From Bacteroidota bacterium (GTDB taxonomy: Bacteria > Bacteroidota > Bacteroidia > B-17B0 > Aurantibacillaceae): 64,000 bases of DNA. Positions within the stretch are counted from its first letter, which is position 1; each line of letters opens with the position of its first letter. The translations under genes and the position numbers were made by a program. Shown one piece after another: positions 44,385 to 53,193 of the stretch. The DNA is taken from assembly GCA_016185125.1 (NCBI GenBank), contig JACPOC010000015.1, positions 79,884-143,883 of the forward strand, in the 5' to 3' direction. Under the pieces are notes generated by a model. It had not been told where the DNA came from. It saw only the letters and a list, made by a program, of their open reading frames with translations, and ran no database searches.

Positions 44385-45467
44385 ATGAAACCTGTCAAAA
44401 TAATATTAGCAATTGTTTTAGGGTTGCCACTTTGCGTTCTATCACAAAATGTGGGAATAGGAACTAATACTCCTCAATCAAAATTACATGTGAGTGGAGC
44501 CATCAGATCCGATACTTTAATTGGAGTAGGGCCAAGGAATTTGTTTGCAGCACCTAATGGAAGAATTTACGACAGCTTGGTTATGCCTTCTACTCTTAAT
44601 TGGGAAATAAACGGCAATTCAAATATTGGCGCTACTAATTTTTTAGGAACTACCAATACCAATGATGTAATTTTTAAGGCAAATAACAGTGAAGCAGCAC
44701 GCATTAAGCCTGCCGGAAATTTAGGAATAGGTACGGCTAATCCTAATGCTTCCGCTTTGATAGAAATGGTATCCACTTCGCGCGGATTAATGGTTTCTCA
44801 AATGAACACCCCGCAGCGACTGGCCATTGTTTCTCCGGCTAATGGTTTGCTGGTTGATGATATAACTGCTGGAGTTTTAATGCGGTTTAACGGTGTTCGG
44901 TGGCTGGAAGTAGGCGGGGATCCTATAGGAACCGTACAGGCATTTATGAAAAGTACAGCGATGACTCCTTTAATGCCCTGGGGTTGGGTTGAATGTAATG
45001 GCCAGGTTTTAACTGACACGGAGTCGCCTTACAACGGACAAACCATTCCTGATTTAAACAACACTAAAAAGTTTCTGCGTGGAGATTTAACCAGCGGTAT
45101 TATTCAGGCTGAAGATTTAGGTGCTCATGCTCATGCAGGAACTACCAGTGCCGTTGGAAACCACGGCCATGGGGGAAGTACCGGAAGTGTGAATTGGGAT
45201 AACGGAAGGGTAATTCCTTGGGATGATAACTTTGCTGCTGATGTGGTGAATGGCCCCTTTGGTAACGCAACGCCCCCCGGAGGATTGCCATGGGATGGGC
45301 TTGGGAAAATAGGAAATATGATTACTACAATGACAGGAGAATTGGATCATACACATATTATCAATCCCGATGGCGCGCATTCTCACACATTTACAACCAC
45401 CTCTACCGGTGGTACAGAAACCAGACCCACTAATATGAGCGTTGTATGGATAATAAGAATTAAGTAA
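44385..45467 (+). CDS. Secreted tail-collar-like protein
   Basis: A 360-residue protein with a signal peptide (IILAIVLGLPLCVLS). Residues ~20-110 match the N-terminal region of the preceding protein (QNVGIGTNTPQSKLHVSGAI). The C-terminal part (~190-360) has the phage tail-collar pattern: GWVECNGQ, TIPDLNNTKKFLRGD, a His-rich AHAHAGTT...NHGHGG segment and VVWIIRIK at the end. Collar domains of this kind form fibre tips. It follows the S74 protein after eight bases and precedes a T9SS type B protein after 13 bases, so the three form an operon and may build one surface structure. Confidence 0.8.
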   Translation: MKPVKIILAIVLGLPLCVLSQNVGIGTNTPQSKLHVSGAIRSDTLIGVGPRNLFAAPNGRIYDSLVMPSTLNWEINGNSNIGATNFLGTTNTNDVIFKANNSEAARIKPAGNLGIGTANPNASALIEMVSTSRGLMVSQMNTPQRLAIVSPANGLLVDDITAGVLMRFNGVRWLEVGGDPIGTVQAFMKSTAMTPLMPWGWVECNGQVLTDTESPYNGQTIPDLNNTKKFLRGDLTSGIIQAEDLGAHAHAGTTSAVGNHGHGGSTGSVNWDNGRVIPWDDNFAADVVNGPFGNATPPGGLPWDGLGKIGNMITTMTGELDHTHIINPDGAHSHTFTTTSTGGTETRPTNMSVVWIIRIK

Positions 45468-45480
45468 ATCGAATTTTTTA

Positions 45481-47787
45481 ATGAATTTAGAAAATCATAC
45501 CGGAATTAAAAGCTTGTTAGCATGTGTTGTGTTATTGATAGCGCAATATTGCGGCTATTCTCAAAATGAATTTGTAAATAACGGATCCGGCATAACTGTT
45601 CAGTCAGGCGGTTTAATTTTTGTGCAAGGAGAACTTATTAATGCAGATATTGGCGCAAATATTGGTTTAATTAAAAATTCAGGAACCATTGCCTTGTCGG
45701 GTGATTGGACAAATAATTCAACATCCTCAGCGTTAACTCCAACTTCCGGATTAGTTGAATTAAATGGCGCTTTACAAATAATAAAAGGAACCCAATCTAC
45801 CACTTTTAATAATCTTAGTTTACTGGGAACAAATATTAAAAGGCTTAACATCAATACTTTTGTAGGCGGTGTTAACGGTCTTTTAAATTTAACCTCGCGC
45901 CCTCTCGACCTTACTAGCAATACATTGATTGTAACAAATCCCTTGCCTTCTGCCATCATCAGAACAAGCGGTTACATTATCAGCGAAACGCCTGCTGCGC
46001 CCGGTTATGGTATTATTCAATGGAATTTAGCCAACAATACTGGTAATTATATTTTTCCTTTTGGCACTGCAACAGCTTCTTATATTCCGGTTTTTTATAC
46101 AATTGGCGGGGCAGGAACTCAATCCGGTGTGGGCAGCATTAGTGCTTCTACCTATCCTACCTCTGTAACGCCTGCTGTAAATAACCGTCCTTTGCCAACC
46201 GGAGTAAATGATTTACTAAACAATTGCGGTACTGAACACGCAAAAAAAATGATTGATCGTTTTTGGGTATTAAACGCCAATAATTATACAAGTAAGCCAA
46301 CCGTTATAAAAAAATTGACTTATGTGGATGATGAGTGGAATACTTCTGCGGGAAGCACCAATAATATAACAGAACCACTTTTAAACACCTGGCATTACAA
46401 CTCTTCGGGCTGGACGCGGATAAACAGCAGCAACAATACCGCTACTAACGAACAATCATTGCCTTCAAGTTCAATGGATGGTATTTTTACCTTAGGTGAA
46501 TACAAACAATTAAAAATGACTTTGTTAAATACCGATAGTGTAAAATGTTTCGGACAAAACAACGGTGTCATACAATTTTCAGCAACAACAGGTTACGATT
46601 TTAATACTTACAGTTGGAATTCAGTAGTTTCAACCGACACTATTAAAACCAATTTAATTGCCGGAACCTATACAATTATTGGAACTGACGCGCTGGGTTG
46701 TAAGGATACTTTAAACAACATCACTATTTATCAACCATCATTATTAACGCAAAGCCTAACGGCAAACTCTCGTTCAATCTGTAAAAACAAATCGGTTGAG
46801 CTGTATTCTAATTTTAATGGAGGAATTAAACCTTACTCATTAACATGGAGTACAGGTGCTTCTGCTTCAAATGTTATTTTTTCGCCCGAAATAATTACAG
46901 TTACGCCTCAAGCGAGTACCCAATACATAAGCACCCTGACTGATAAAAATAATTGTACAACTACTAATACAATTTTTATTAACGTAAATCAGTTACCCGC
47001 TATTAATTTTGATGCAGATAAAAAGACAGGGTGTCAGCCTTTAACGGTTAATTTTCAAAATTTATCTGCCACCACTCCAAGTATTGCTGCCTATCAATGG
47101 ACTTTTTTGCAGGGTAGCACTACCAATGTAGTAGCGCCTAACGTGGTGTTTAGTAATCAGGGCTCTTACAATGTTTCTTTAATGGCCACCAGTGATAGCG
47201 GTTGCGTGAATACAATTACCAAAAATGCTTTTATAACAGTTTATGAAAAACCTGTTGCGGATTTTATTTATTTTCCAATTGAGGAGGCAGATCTTTTGAA
47301 TCCAAAAATTGATTTTCAAAATACATCTATCGGGAATTATGTTTTTTCTTATTGGACATTTGGCGACGGAGCTTCATCTTCTCAAACACATCCTTCGCAT
47401 AATTTTAATACCGCTGAAATTTTTAATGTTCAGCTAATTGTAACTACCGCAAACAGTTGTTCGGATACTATCTTGCAACGTATAGAAGTAAAAGACCCTC
47501 CAGCGGTTTATATTCCTAATAGTTTTACCCCCCTAAATACAGATGGGTTAAACGATATTTTTACCATTAAAGGAGTTAATTTTTATGATTTTAAAATGTT
47601 GATTTTTGACCGATGGGGCGAAAAAATATTTGAATCCAACGATCAGTTAATAGGTTGGAATGGAAAATTCAAAGGTAAGGATTGTCAGGTGGGAGTATAC
47701 ATTTATCAGATCTCATTTAGAAATTCTTACGGCCTTCAAAAGGGAACACCATATACTTATACAGGACATGTATCGTTAATCGACTAA
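45481..47787 (+). CDS. PKD-domain protein with type B T9SS (gliding motility) C-terminal domain
   Basis: A 768-residue secreted protein: N-terminal signal region (LLACVVLLIAQYCGYS), a beta-rich region, SprB/PKD-like repeats in the middle (FDADKKTGCQPLTVNFQNLS; KIDFQNTSIGNYVFSYWTFGDG), and a ~90-residue C-terminal type B sorting domain (VYIPNSFTPLNTDGLNDIF, KMLIFDRWGEKIFESND, GVYIYQISF). Type B cargo is moved through the type IX system and often held at the surface. It ends the operon with the two tail-fibre-like genes. Adhesin or gliding role is inferred. Confidence 0.88.
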   Translation: MNLENHTGIKSLLACVVLLIAQYCGYSQNEFVNNGSGITVQSGGLIFVQGELINADIGANIGLIKNSGTIALSGDWTNNSTSSALTPTSGLVELNGALQIIKGTQSTTFNNLSLLGTNIKRLNINTFVGGVNGLLNLTSRPLDLTSNTLIVTNPLPSAIIRTSGYIISETPAAPGYGIIQWNLANNTGNYIFPFGTATASYIPVFYTIGGAGTQSGVGSISASTYPTSVTPAVNNRPLPTGVNDLLNNCGTEHAKKMIDRFWVLNANNYTSKPTVIKKLTYVDDEWNTSAGSTNNITEPLLNTWHYNSSGWTRINSSNNTATNEQSLPSSSMDGIFTLGEYKQLKMTLLNTDSVKCFGQNNGVIQFSATTGYDFNTYSWNSVVSTDTIKTNLIAGTYTIIGTDALGCKDTLNNITIYQPSLLTQSLTANSRSICKNKSVELYSNFNGGIKPYSLTWSTGASASNVIFSPEIITVTPQASTQYISTLTDKNNCTTTNTIFINVNQLPAINFDADKKTGCQPLTVNFQNLSATTPSIAAYQWTFLQGSTTNVVAPNVVFSNQGSYNVSLMATSDSGCVNTITKNAFITVYEKPVADFIYFPIEEADLLNPKIDFQNTSIGNYVFSYWTFGDGASSSQTHPSHNFNTAEIFNVQLIVTTANSCSDTILQRIEVKDPPAVYIPNSFTPLNTDGLNDIFTIKGVNFYDFKMLIFDRWGEKIFESNDQLIGWNGKFKGKDCQVGVYIYQISFRNSYGLQKGTPYTYTGHVSLID

Positions 47788-47848
47788 TTCAGATAATTTT
47801 TTAAAAGTACACCATAAAATACATTTCAAATTCTTTTCTTTATGACTG

Positions 47849-47856
47849 TATCTTTA
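47849..47856 (+). promoter_or_regulatory. -7 element of the MORN-like gene
   Basis: TATCTTTA in the same 12-base context GTATCTTTAACT as at 42401-42412; 18 bases before the ATG. Confidence 0.5.
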
Positions 47857-47873
47857 ACTAATAATTAATTTTT

Positions 47874-48635
47874 ATGCGCAGAATATTTTTTCTTTTATTT
47901 CTAATTCTATGCTTTTATTTCAATGCTCAAACTACCGATGCTTCAGGCAAAAAGCAAGGTTATTGGAAAAAGAAAGACGATAAAACTAACAAACTTGTTT
48001 ACGAAGGGGAGTTTAAAGATGGCAAACCTGTTGGCAAATTCAAATATTATTATCCTAACGATTCAGTACAGGCTATCATGAATTTTAAGGACGGAGGCAA
48101 AATTGCTTATGCTAAATTATTTCACCCTACAGGAAAAAAAATGGCTGAAGGAAAATATATAAACGAGATCAAAGACAGTGCGTGGATTTTTTACGATGAA
48201 AAAGGTTTAATGATTTCGAAAGACAACTACGCTATGGGTAAAAAAAATGGTGCCAGCCTCGTGTATTTGCCCGATGGAAAAATTGCCGAGGAAAGAATTT
48301 ATAAAATGGATGTTCAGCAGGGTAAATTCAAGCAATATTTTGATGGTAAAAAGTTAAAAGGTGAAGGCACTTATGTGAACGGGAGTCTGGATGGTAAATG
48401 CACCTATTATTTTCCTAACGGTATTGAAGTTGCCAGCGGTTATTATAAAAACGGCGTAAAAAACGGCCCCTGGATCTATAAAGATGAAAAAGGAAAAATA
48501 ACTGAAAAAGAATATTATAAAGACGGGAAGAAGGCATCAGCGCAAGAAACGGAAGAGTTTTTTAGTAAGAATAAAATTAAAGAACCGGCTCCCCCGGAAG
48601 TAAAAAAGGCTGAACCTAAAAGAGGAAAGAAGTAA
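47874..48635 (+). CDS. Exported MORN/YwqK-like repeat protein
   Basis: A 253-residue protein with a signal peptide (IFFLLFLILCFYFNAQ) followed by six or seven beta-hairpin repeats of the MORN/YwqK antitoxin-like type (KLVYEGEFKDGKPVGKFKYY, KKMAEGKYINEIKDSAW, KLKGEGTYVNGSLDGKCTYY, EVASGYYKNGVKNGPWIY). The tail is Lys/Pro/Glu-rich. Such exported repeat proteins are frequent in Bacteroidota and probably act as scaffolds; the label toxin-antitoxin sometimes given to them is not supported here. Monocistronic with its own -7 element. Confidence 0.85.
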   Translation: MRRIFFLLFLILCFYFNAQTTDASGKKQGYWKKKDDKTNKLVYEGEFKDGKPVGKFKYYYPNDSVQAIMNFKDGGKIAYAKLFHPTGKKMAEGKYINEIKDSAWIFYDEKGLMISKDNYAMGKKNGASLVYLPDGKIAEERIYKMDVQQGKFKQYFDGKKLKGEGTYVNGSLDGKCTYYFPNGIEVASGYYKNGVKNGPWIYKDEKGKITEKEYYKDGKKASAQETEEFFSKNKIKEPAPPEVKKAEPKRGKK

Positions 48636-48766
48636 TGATTTTTGTCGGCATTTGATTCGGCAAACTCAAACCGCTAAATTTCATGAGGTAAATTTATACT
48701 TTTATAAGTACACCTTTTTTTATTCGATTAATTTCTTAAATTAGTACATTCTTAAAAAGTATAGCT

Positions 48767-50083
48767 ATGAAAAAAAATTATCTTTTGATTTTAGTTCTTC
48801 TTATTTTTCAATTATTAAGTTTTTCGCAAACTAATAATCCGGCGCCGTATTGTTTGCCGTCTTATTCGAATGCACCATGTAATCAACCCGGACCCTCGAA
48901 TGCCGGAGGGAATACTGTTAATGATTTCATTAATGGTTTTGTTACGGCTGGTGCGGTAGTTAATATTTCAAATATGAACACAGGTTGTAATGGCATGGCC
49001 AATAATTATATTTATTATTGCCAGCATAATCTTCAGGTAAATCCCGGTGCTGTGATTACCTGCAGCCTTCAGTCTGGTAACGTTTATGCTCAGGGGTTTT
49101 CCATATTTATTGATTGGAATCAGGACGCTGTTTTTCAATCGCCTGCAGAAAGAGTAGGTTCAGTACCTGGAGTTCCTCCTGCTGGAACATGGGGAACAAC
49201 GAGTTTTACAGTGCCGGCCAATCAGGCCGGGGGTATTTATCGGATGCGTGTAAGATCTGCGTATGCTACAAACGGCGGTCCATCTAACGCATGCATTAAC
49301 TTTGCTTATGGAGAATGTGAGGATTATAACGTTTACGTTGCCACAAGCATTCCTACCACACCCTCAACCACCGCAACAGCTTCTAATAATTCGCCGGTTT
49401 GCCCTGGTCAATCTATAAATCTATCGGCAACGTCTTCTTCAAGCACAGGCGCCTTCAACTGGACAGGTCCTTTAAGTTACACAAGCAATGTACAAAACCC
49501 TGTTCTTAGTAACGTTACCGCTTCTATGGCGGGTACCTATTATGTAGCTGTTACTTCGGGCACTTGTCCTGTTTTAGCCGGTACGTATGTTGGAGTAAAA
49601 CCGGTGCCATCGTTAACTGTAACAAGTAATATAAACCCAGTTTGTGCCGGAAGCAATGCCACACTAACAGGAAACACGGCAGGAAGCGCAAGTAGCTATA
49701 CATGGAGCAACGGCGGCAATACCAACAACACAGTTGTATCGCCAACAATAACTACCACTTACACACTTTCAGTAAGTAACAATACCTGTACAACAACTAT
49801 GCCTTTTACGCAGTCAGTTTCAGTTTGCTCAGGAATTGAGGCGTTTTTAGCAACGGCTTCCTTGCCCATTGTTTCTCCTAATCCTTTTTCTAATGAATTA
49901 CAGTTAACGATTGATGGCAGTGCAAAAATTTCTATTTATAATTTTGCGGGGCAACTTGTTTATGAGGTGGATGCAAATCAAAATATAATAATTGCCACTG
50001 AGCAATTTGAAAAAGGAATTTACTTTTTATCTGTAGCACAACACGGGCAGAAAATGTCGGTCAAATTATTAAAAACCAACTAA
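48767..50083 (+). CDS. GEVED/Ig-like secreted protein with T9SS type A sorting domain
   Basis: A 438-residue protein: signal peptide (YLLILVLLIFQLLSFS), a GEVED domain (~20-180, ending AYGECEDYNVYV), two Ig-like Ser/Thr-rich domains (PVCPGQSINLSATSS; NPVCAGSNATLTGNT), and a type A sorting tail (PIVSPNPFSNELQLTIDGSA, FEKGIYFLSVAQHGQKMSVK). It is probably a secreted or surface-bound adhesin-like protein. Monocistronic, followed by a 214-bp gap with alternative hairpins. Confidence 0.87.
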   Translation: MKKNYLLILVLLIFQLLSFSQTNNPAPYCLPSYSNAPCNQPGPSNAGGNTVNDFINGFVTAGAVVNISNMNTGCNGMANNYIYYCQHNLQVNPGAVITCSLQSGNVYAQGFSIFIDWNQDAVFQSPAERVGSVPGVPPAGTWGTTSFTVPANQAGGIYRMRVRSAYATNGGPSNACINFAYGECEDYNVYVATSIPTTPSTTATASNNSPVCPGQSINLSATSSSSTGAFNWTGPLSYTSNVQNPVLSNVTASMAGTYYVAVTSGTCPVLAGTYVGVKPVPSLTVTSNINPVCAGSNATLTGNTAGSASSYTWSNGGNTNNTVVSPTITTTYTLSVSNNTCTTTMPFTQSVSVCSGIEAFLATASLPIVSPNPFSNELQLTIDGSAKISIYNFAGQLVYEVDANQNIIIATEQFEKGIYFLSVAQHGQKMSVKLLKTN

Positions 50084-50250
50084 TTGTCATGTCAACTTAT
50101 TGTCTTACCCTAACAGGGTTTCTACCAGCAACCCCCTGAAACCCGTCTCACGGTTTTACGTCAAAAAAGTTGCCACAACACTAGTATAAATTGAAGAAGC
50201 TATTTTATGTCGAATTTTATCTCTAATAAAACTATAGTCTTTTATTTGAT

Positions 50251-50258
50251 TACCTTTG
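50251..50258 (+). promoter_or_regulatory. -7 element of mnmA
   Basis: TACCTTTG, a perfect match to TAnnTTTG, 39 bases before the ATG at 50298; no clear -33 TTG. Confidence 0.55.
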
Positions 50259-50297
50259 CATAACATGCTTTTCAATAAATTTAGCGTGTAAAATCCA

Positions 50298-51398
50298 ATG
50301 AGCAAGCACGGTAAAGTTTTAGTGGCAATGAGTGGGGGTATCGATAGCAGTGTTACTGCCATGATGCTGCATGATCAAGGTTACGATGTTATTGGCATTA
50401 CCATGAAAACATGGGATTATGAAAGCTCCGGCTCCAGTAAACGCGAAACAGGTTGCTGCAGTTTAGATAGCATTAACGACGCACGTTCTATGGCTGTTAC
50501 CTTTGGTTTTCCTCATTATATTTTAGATATCCGTGAAGAATTTGGTGAGTTTATTATCAATAATTTTGTTGAAGAGTATCTTGCCGGGAGAACCCCTAAT
50601 CCTTGCGTTTTGTGTAATACTCATATTAAATGGGATGCACTTTTAAAACGTGCGGATATGCTCGATTGTGAGTTCATAGCCACAGGACATTATGCACAAA
50701 TTCGTAACGAAAATAATCGTAAAGTGGTTTCAAAGGGCATAGATCATTCAAAAGATCAAACGTATGTTTTATGGGGATTGGATCAGTCATGTTTACAACG
50801 CACCATGTTTCCTTTGGGTGGATTTAAAAAAACAGAGATCAAGCAATTAGCAAAGGACGCCGGCTTTTTTGATCTGGCTAACAAAAGCGAAAGCTATGAT
50901 ATTTGTTTTGTGCCCGACAACGATTACCGTTCGTTTTTAAAACACCGTATGCCCGATCTGGAAGCTAAAGTAGAAGGCGGCGATTATTTTTTTAAAGGAA
51001 AGAAAGTAGGCAAGCACCGTGGGTATCCTTTTTATACAATAGGCCAGCGAAAAGGTTTGGATATTGCAATGGGTTCTCCCGTATTTGTAAAAGAAATTAT
51101 TCCGGAAACCAATACGGTTATACTTGGTGATAAAGATGATCTTGAAGAAAATCATTTACAAGTTCGCGATTACAACATCAGTAAATACGAAACGCTTCCT
51201 GAAGATTTTATTGCCCTCACAAAAATTCGTTATAAAGATGCCGGAACTCCCGCCACTCTTAACCAAAACGTAAACAAGCTGGATGTTATTTTTCATCAGC
51301 CGGTTAACGGCGTTGCACCCGGGCAAAGTGCGGTTTTTTACGAAGGAGATGATCTGGTGGGCGGAGGGTTTATAGAACGCAAAAAAAGTATTTTTTGA
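50298..51398 (+). CDS. mnmA: tRNA-specific 2-thiouridylase MnmA
   Basis: A 366-residue PP-loop ATPase that adds sulfur to U34 of tRNAs for Lys, Glu and Gln. The PP-loop AMSGGIDSSVTA is at residues ~9-20. The catalytic Cys pair is in TPNPCVLCN (~100) and SYDICFVPD (~199). GHYAQI, KDQTYVLWGL and the C-terminal GQRKGLDIA and GVAPGQSAVFY blocks are all present. The length fits the family. Firm call. Confidence 0.96.
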   Translation: MSKHGKVLVAMSGGIDSSVTAMMLHDQGYDVIGITMKTWDYESSGSSKRETGCCSLDSINDARSMAVTFGFPHYILDIREEFGEFIINNFVEEYLAGRTPNPCVLCNTHIKWDALLKRADMLDCEFIATGHYAQIRNENNRKVVSKGIDHSKDQTYVLWGLDQSCLQRTMFPLGGFKKTEIKQLAKDAGFFDLANKSESYDICFVPDNDYRSFLKHRMPDLEAKVEGGDYFFKGKKVGKHRGYPFYTIGQRKGLDIAMGSPVFVKEIIPETNTVILGDKDDLEENHLQVRDYNISKYETLPEDFIALTKIRYKDAGTPATLNQNVNKLDVIFHQPVNGVAPGQSAVFYEGDDLVGGGFIERKKSIF

Positions 51399-51542
51399 TT
51401 CTACCCTTTTAAAAATTTGCAGTTTACATTAAACACTGTTCATATACTTTCTAACACTCTACGTTGAATACTCGGTATACTTTACCGTTTGTTTATATAC
51501 TTTATTCTGCTAAATTTACCTTCTAATTTAATCATTTTTGTA

Positions 51543-52430
51543 ATGAAGAAAGCTTATGTGTTTCCCGGCCAGGGGTCTCAGTTTTCAGGCATGGGGAAAG
51601 ATCTTTACGAGAGCAACTCCTTAGCTAAAGATTTATTTGAAAAAGCAAACACGCTACTGGGTTTCAGAATTTCTGATACCATGTTTGGCGGAACGGATGA
51701 AGAATTAAAACAAACAAACATTACACAGCCCGCTATTTTTTTGCATTCTGTAATTCTCGCAGCTGTGCAAGGCGAACACTTTAAACCGGATATGGTTGCC
51801 GGTCATTCCTTAGGAGAATTTTCTGCGCTTGTTGCCAATAAAACACTTACGTTCCAAAATGCCCTTACCCTTGTTTATAAACGGGCTATGGCCATGCAAA
51901 AAGCCTGCGAAATAAATCCTTCCACTATGGCCGCTATTCTTAATCTGGATGATAAGGTGGTGGAAGATATTTGCGGGGAGATCTCTCGATCAGGAAATAT
52001 TGTTGTGGCCGCAAATTATAATTGCCCTGGTCAATTGGTTATTTCAGGAAGCAATGAAGGAATAGCCATTGCCTGCGAAAAATTAAAAGCTGCAGGAGCT
52101 AAACGTGCGTTGGTTCTGCCCGTTGGTGGGGCTTTCCATTCTCCTTTAATGGAGCCTGCCCGTGTTGAATTGGAAGCGGCTATCAATTCAACTGAATTTA
52201 ATTCACCGGTTTGTCCCGTATATCAAAATGTTACTGCTACAGCGGTTTCTGATCCTTCTCAAATAAAAATGAATTTAATTGCTCAATTAACGGCTCCGGT
52301 AAAATGGACCCAAAGTGTTCAGCAAATGGTGGCCGACGGTGCAACGCAGTTTATAGAAGTTGGTCCGGGTAAAGTATTACAAGGATTAGTAAAAAAAATA
52401 AGTGCAGGGACTGAAGCCGTAAGTGTTTAA
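51543..52430 (+). CDS. fabD: Malonyl-CoA:ACP transacylase
   Basis: A 295-residue transferase that loads malonyl groups onto acyl carrier protein in fatty acid synthesis. ATG 51543 is preferred over one 54 bases upstream because it begins the conserved start MKKAYVFPGQGSQFSGMG. The catalytic Ser is in AGHSLGEFSAL, and GGAFHSPLME has the catalytic His; the C-terminal VGPGKVLQGLVKK is also typical. The next gene starts ten bases after its stop. Firm call. Confidence 0.95.
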   Translation: MKKAYVFPGQGSQFSGMGKDLYESNSLAKDLFEKANTLLGFRISDTMFGGTDEELKQTNITQPAIFLHSVILAAVQGEHFKPDMVAGHSLGEFSALVANKTLTFQNALTLVYKRAMAMQKACEINPSTMAAILNLDDKVVEDICGEISRSGNIVVAANYNCPGQLVISGSNEGIAIACEKLKAAGAKRALVLPVGGAFHSPLMEPARVELEAAINSTEFNSPVCPVYQNVTATAVSDPSQIKMNLIAQLTAPVKWTQSVQQMVADGATQFIEVGPGKVLQGLVKKISAGTEAVSV

Positions 52431-52440
52431 AATAAAAATC

Positions 52441-53172
52441 ATGAAAAAAATACTAATTGTTTTAACACTGTTTTTATCTTTAAAAAATAAGGCTCAGTTT
52501 TTTAGGGGAGTTGGTGTTTTTGGTGCTGTAACGGAATCAACTAATTTTTATAAAAATACTCAACAAGACCAAAGGGATTGGAACAGAGACAGTTTAACAG
52601 GATATAACAGAACGTACTATTATCCTCAAAATACAATATCCAGGGAGTATTTCAGTTGGGGTGCGGGTATTTTTGCCGAGTTCGGTGGAAATTACGGACG
52701 CTGGCAAACAGAACTTGAATATGTGAATAAAGGCGGAAAAATAAGAGAACTGACAGAGCCTTTCAATGGTATTCGTAACGCAGATTACAGTACAAATAAA
52801 TACACATACATTCAATGGAATAATTATTTAAAATATTTCGGACCTTTTGGTCTGCATCCTAACTTATATTTAATGCCCGGTGTTAGGCTTGAATATCAGT
52901 TCAGCAGCAGTACTTCGGTTTATGCTCCATACAGTACATTTCCAAAATTTTGGTTTAGTGGAAATTTGGGTTTAGGTTATGAATTTCCTATCCTTAAAAA
53001 AATAAATGCTTTTGTAGAATATCATTGGAACCCGGATATTATTTATCATAAAAAAGATCAGGTGAAAGCACGCAACAGAACATTTGAACTTAGATTCGGC
53101 CTTGTGTATCGCCCCAAGAAAAGAAGTATTGATGATTGTAATGCCCCCAGATACAAAGGCCCGGCTTATTAA
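52441..53172 (+). CDS. Outer membrane beta-barrel protein
   Basis: A 243-residue protein. ATG 52441 starts a signal peptide (MKKILIVLTLFLSLKNKAQF); an ATG 18 bases upstream overlaps fabD and is less likely. The rest is beta strands rich in Tyr, Trp and Gly (SWGAGIFAEFGGNYGRWQTEL, GFELRFGLVYRPKKRS), a porin-like small barrel. Substrate unknown. It starts ten bases after fabD and precedes alanine dehydrogenase by 21 bases, so cotranscription is likely, though a functional link is not obvious. Confidence 0.7.
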   Translation: MKKILIVLTLFLSLKNKAQFFRGVGVFGAVTESTNFYKNTQQDQRDWNRDSLTGYNRTYYYPQNTISREYFSWGAGIFAEFGGNYGRWQTELEYVNKGGKIRELTEPFNGIRNADYSTNKYTYIQWNNYLKYFGPFGLHPNLYLMPGVRLEYQFSSSTSVYAPYSTFPKFWFSGNLGLGYEFPILKKINAFVEYHWNPDIIYHKKDQVKARNRTFELRFGLVYRPKKRSIDDCNAPRYKGPAY

Positions 53173-53193
53173 TTTATTAAAACAAAAAAAATT

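Noticed and set aside
42436..45467. Prophage
   Set aside because: Only fibre/collar-like domains with signal peptides; no capsid, portal, terminase, lysis or integrase genes within the window.
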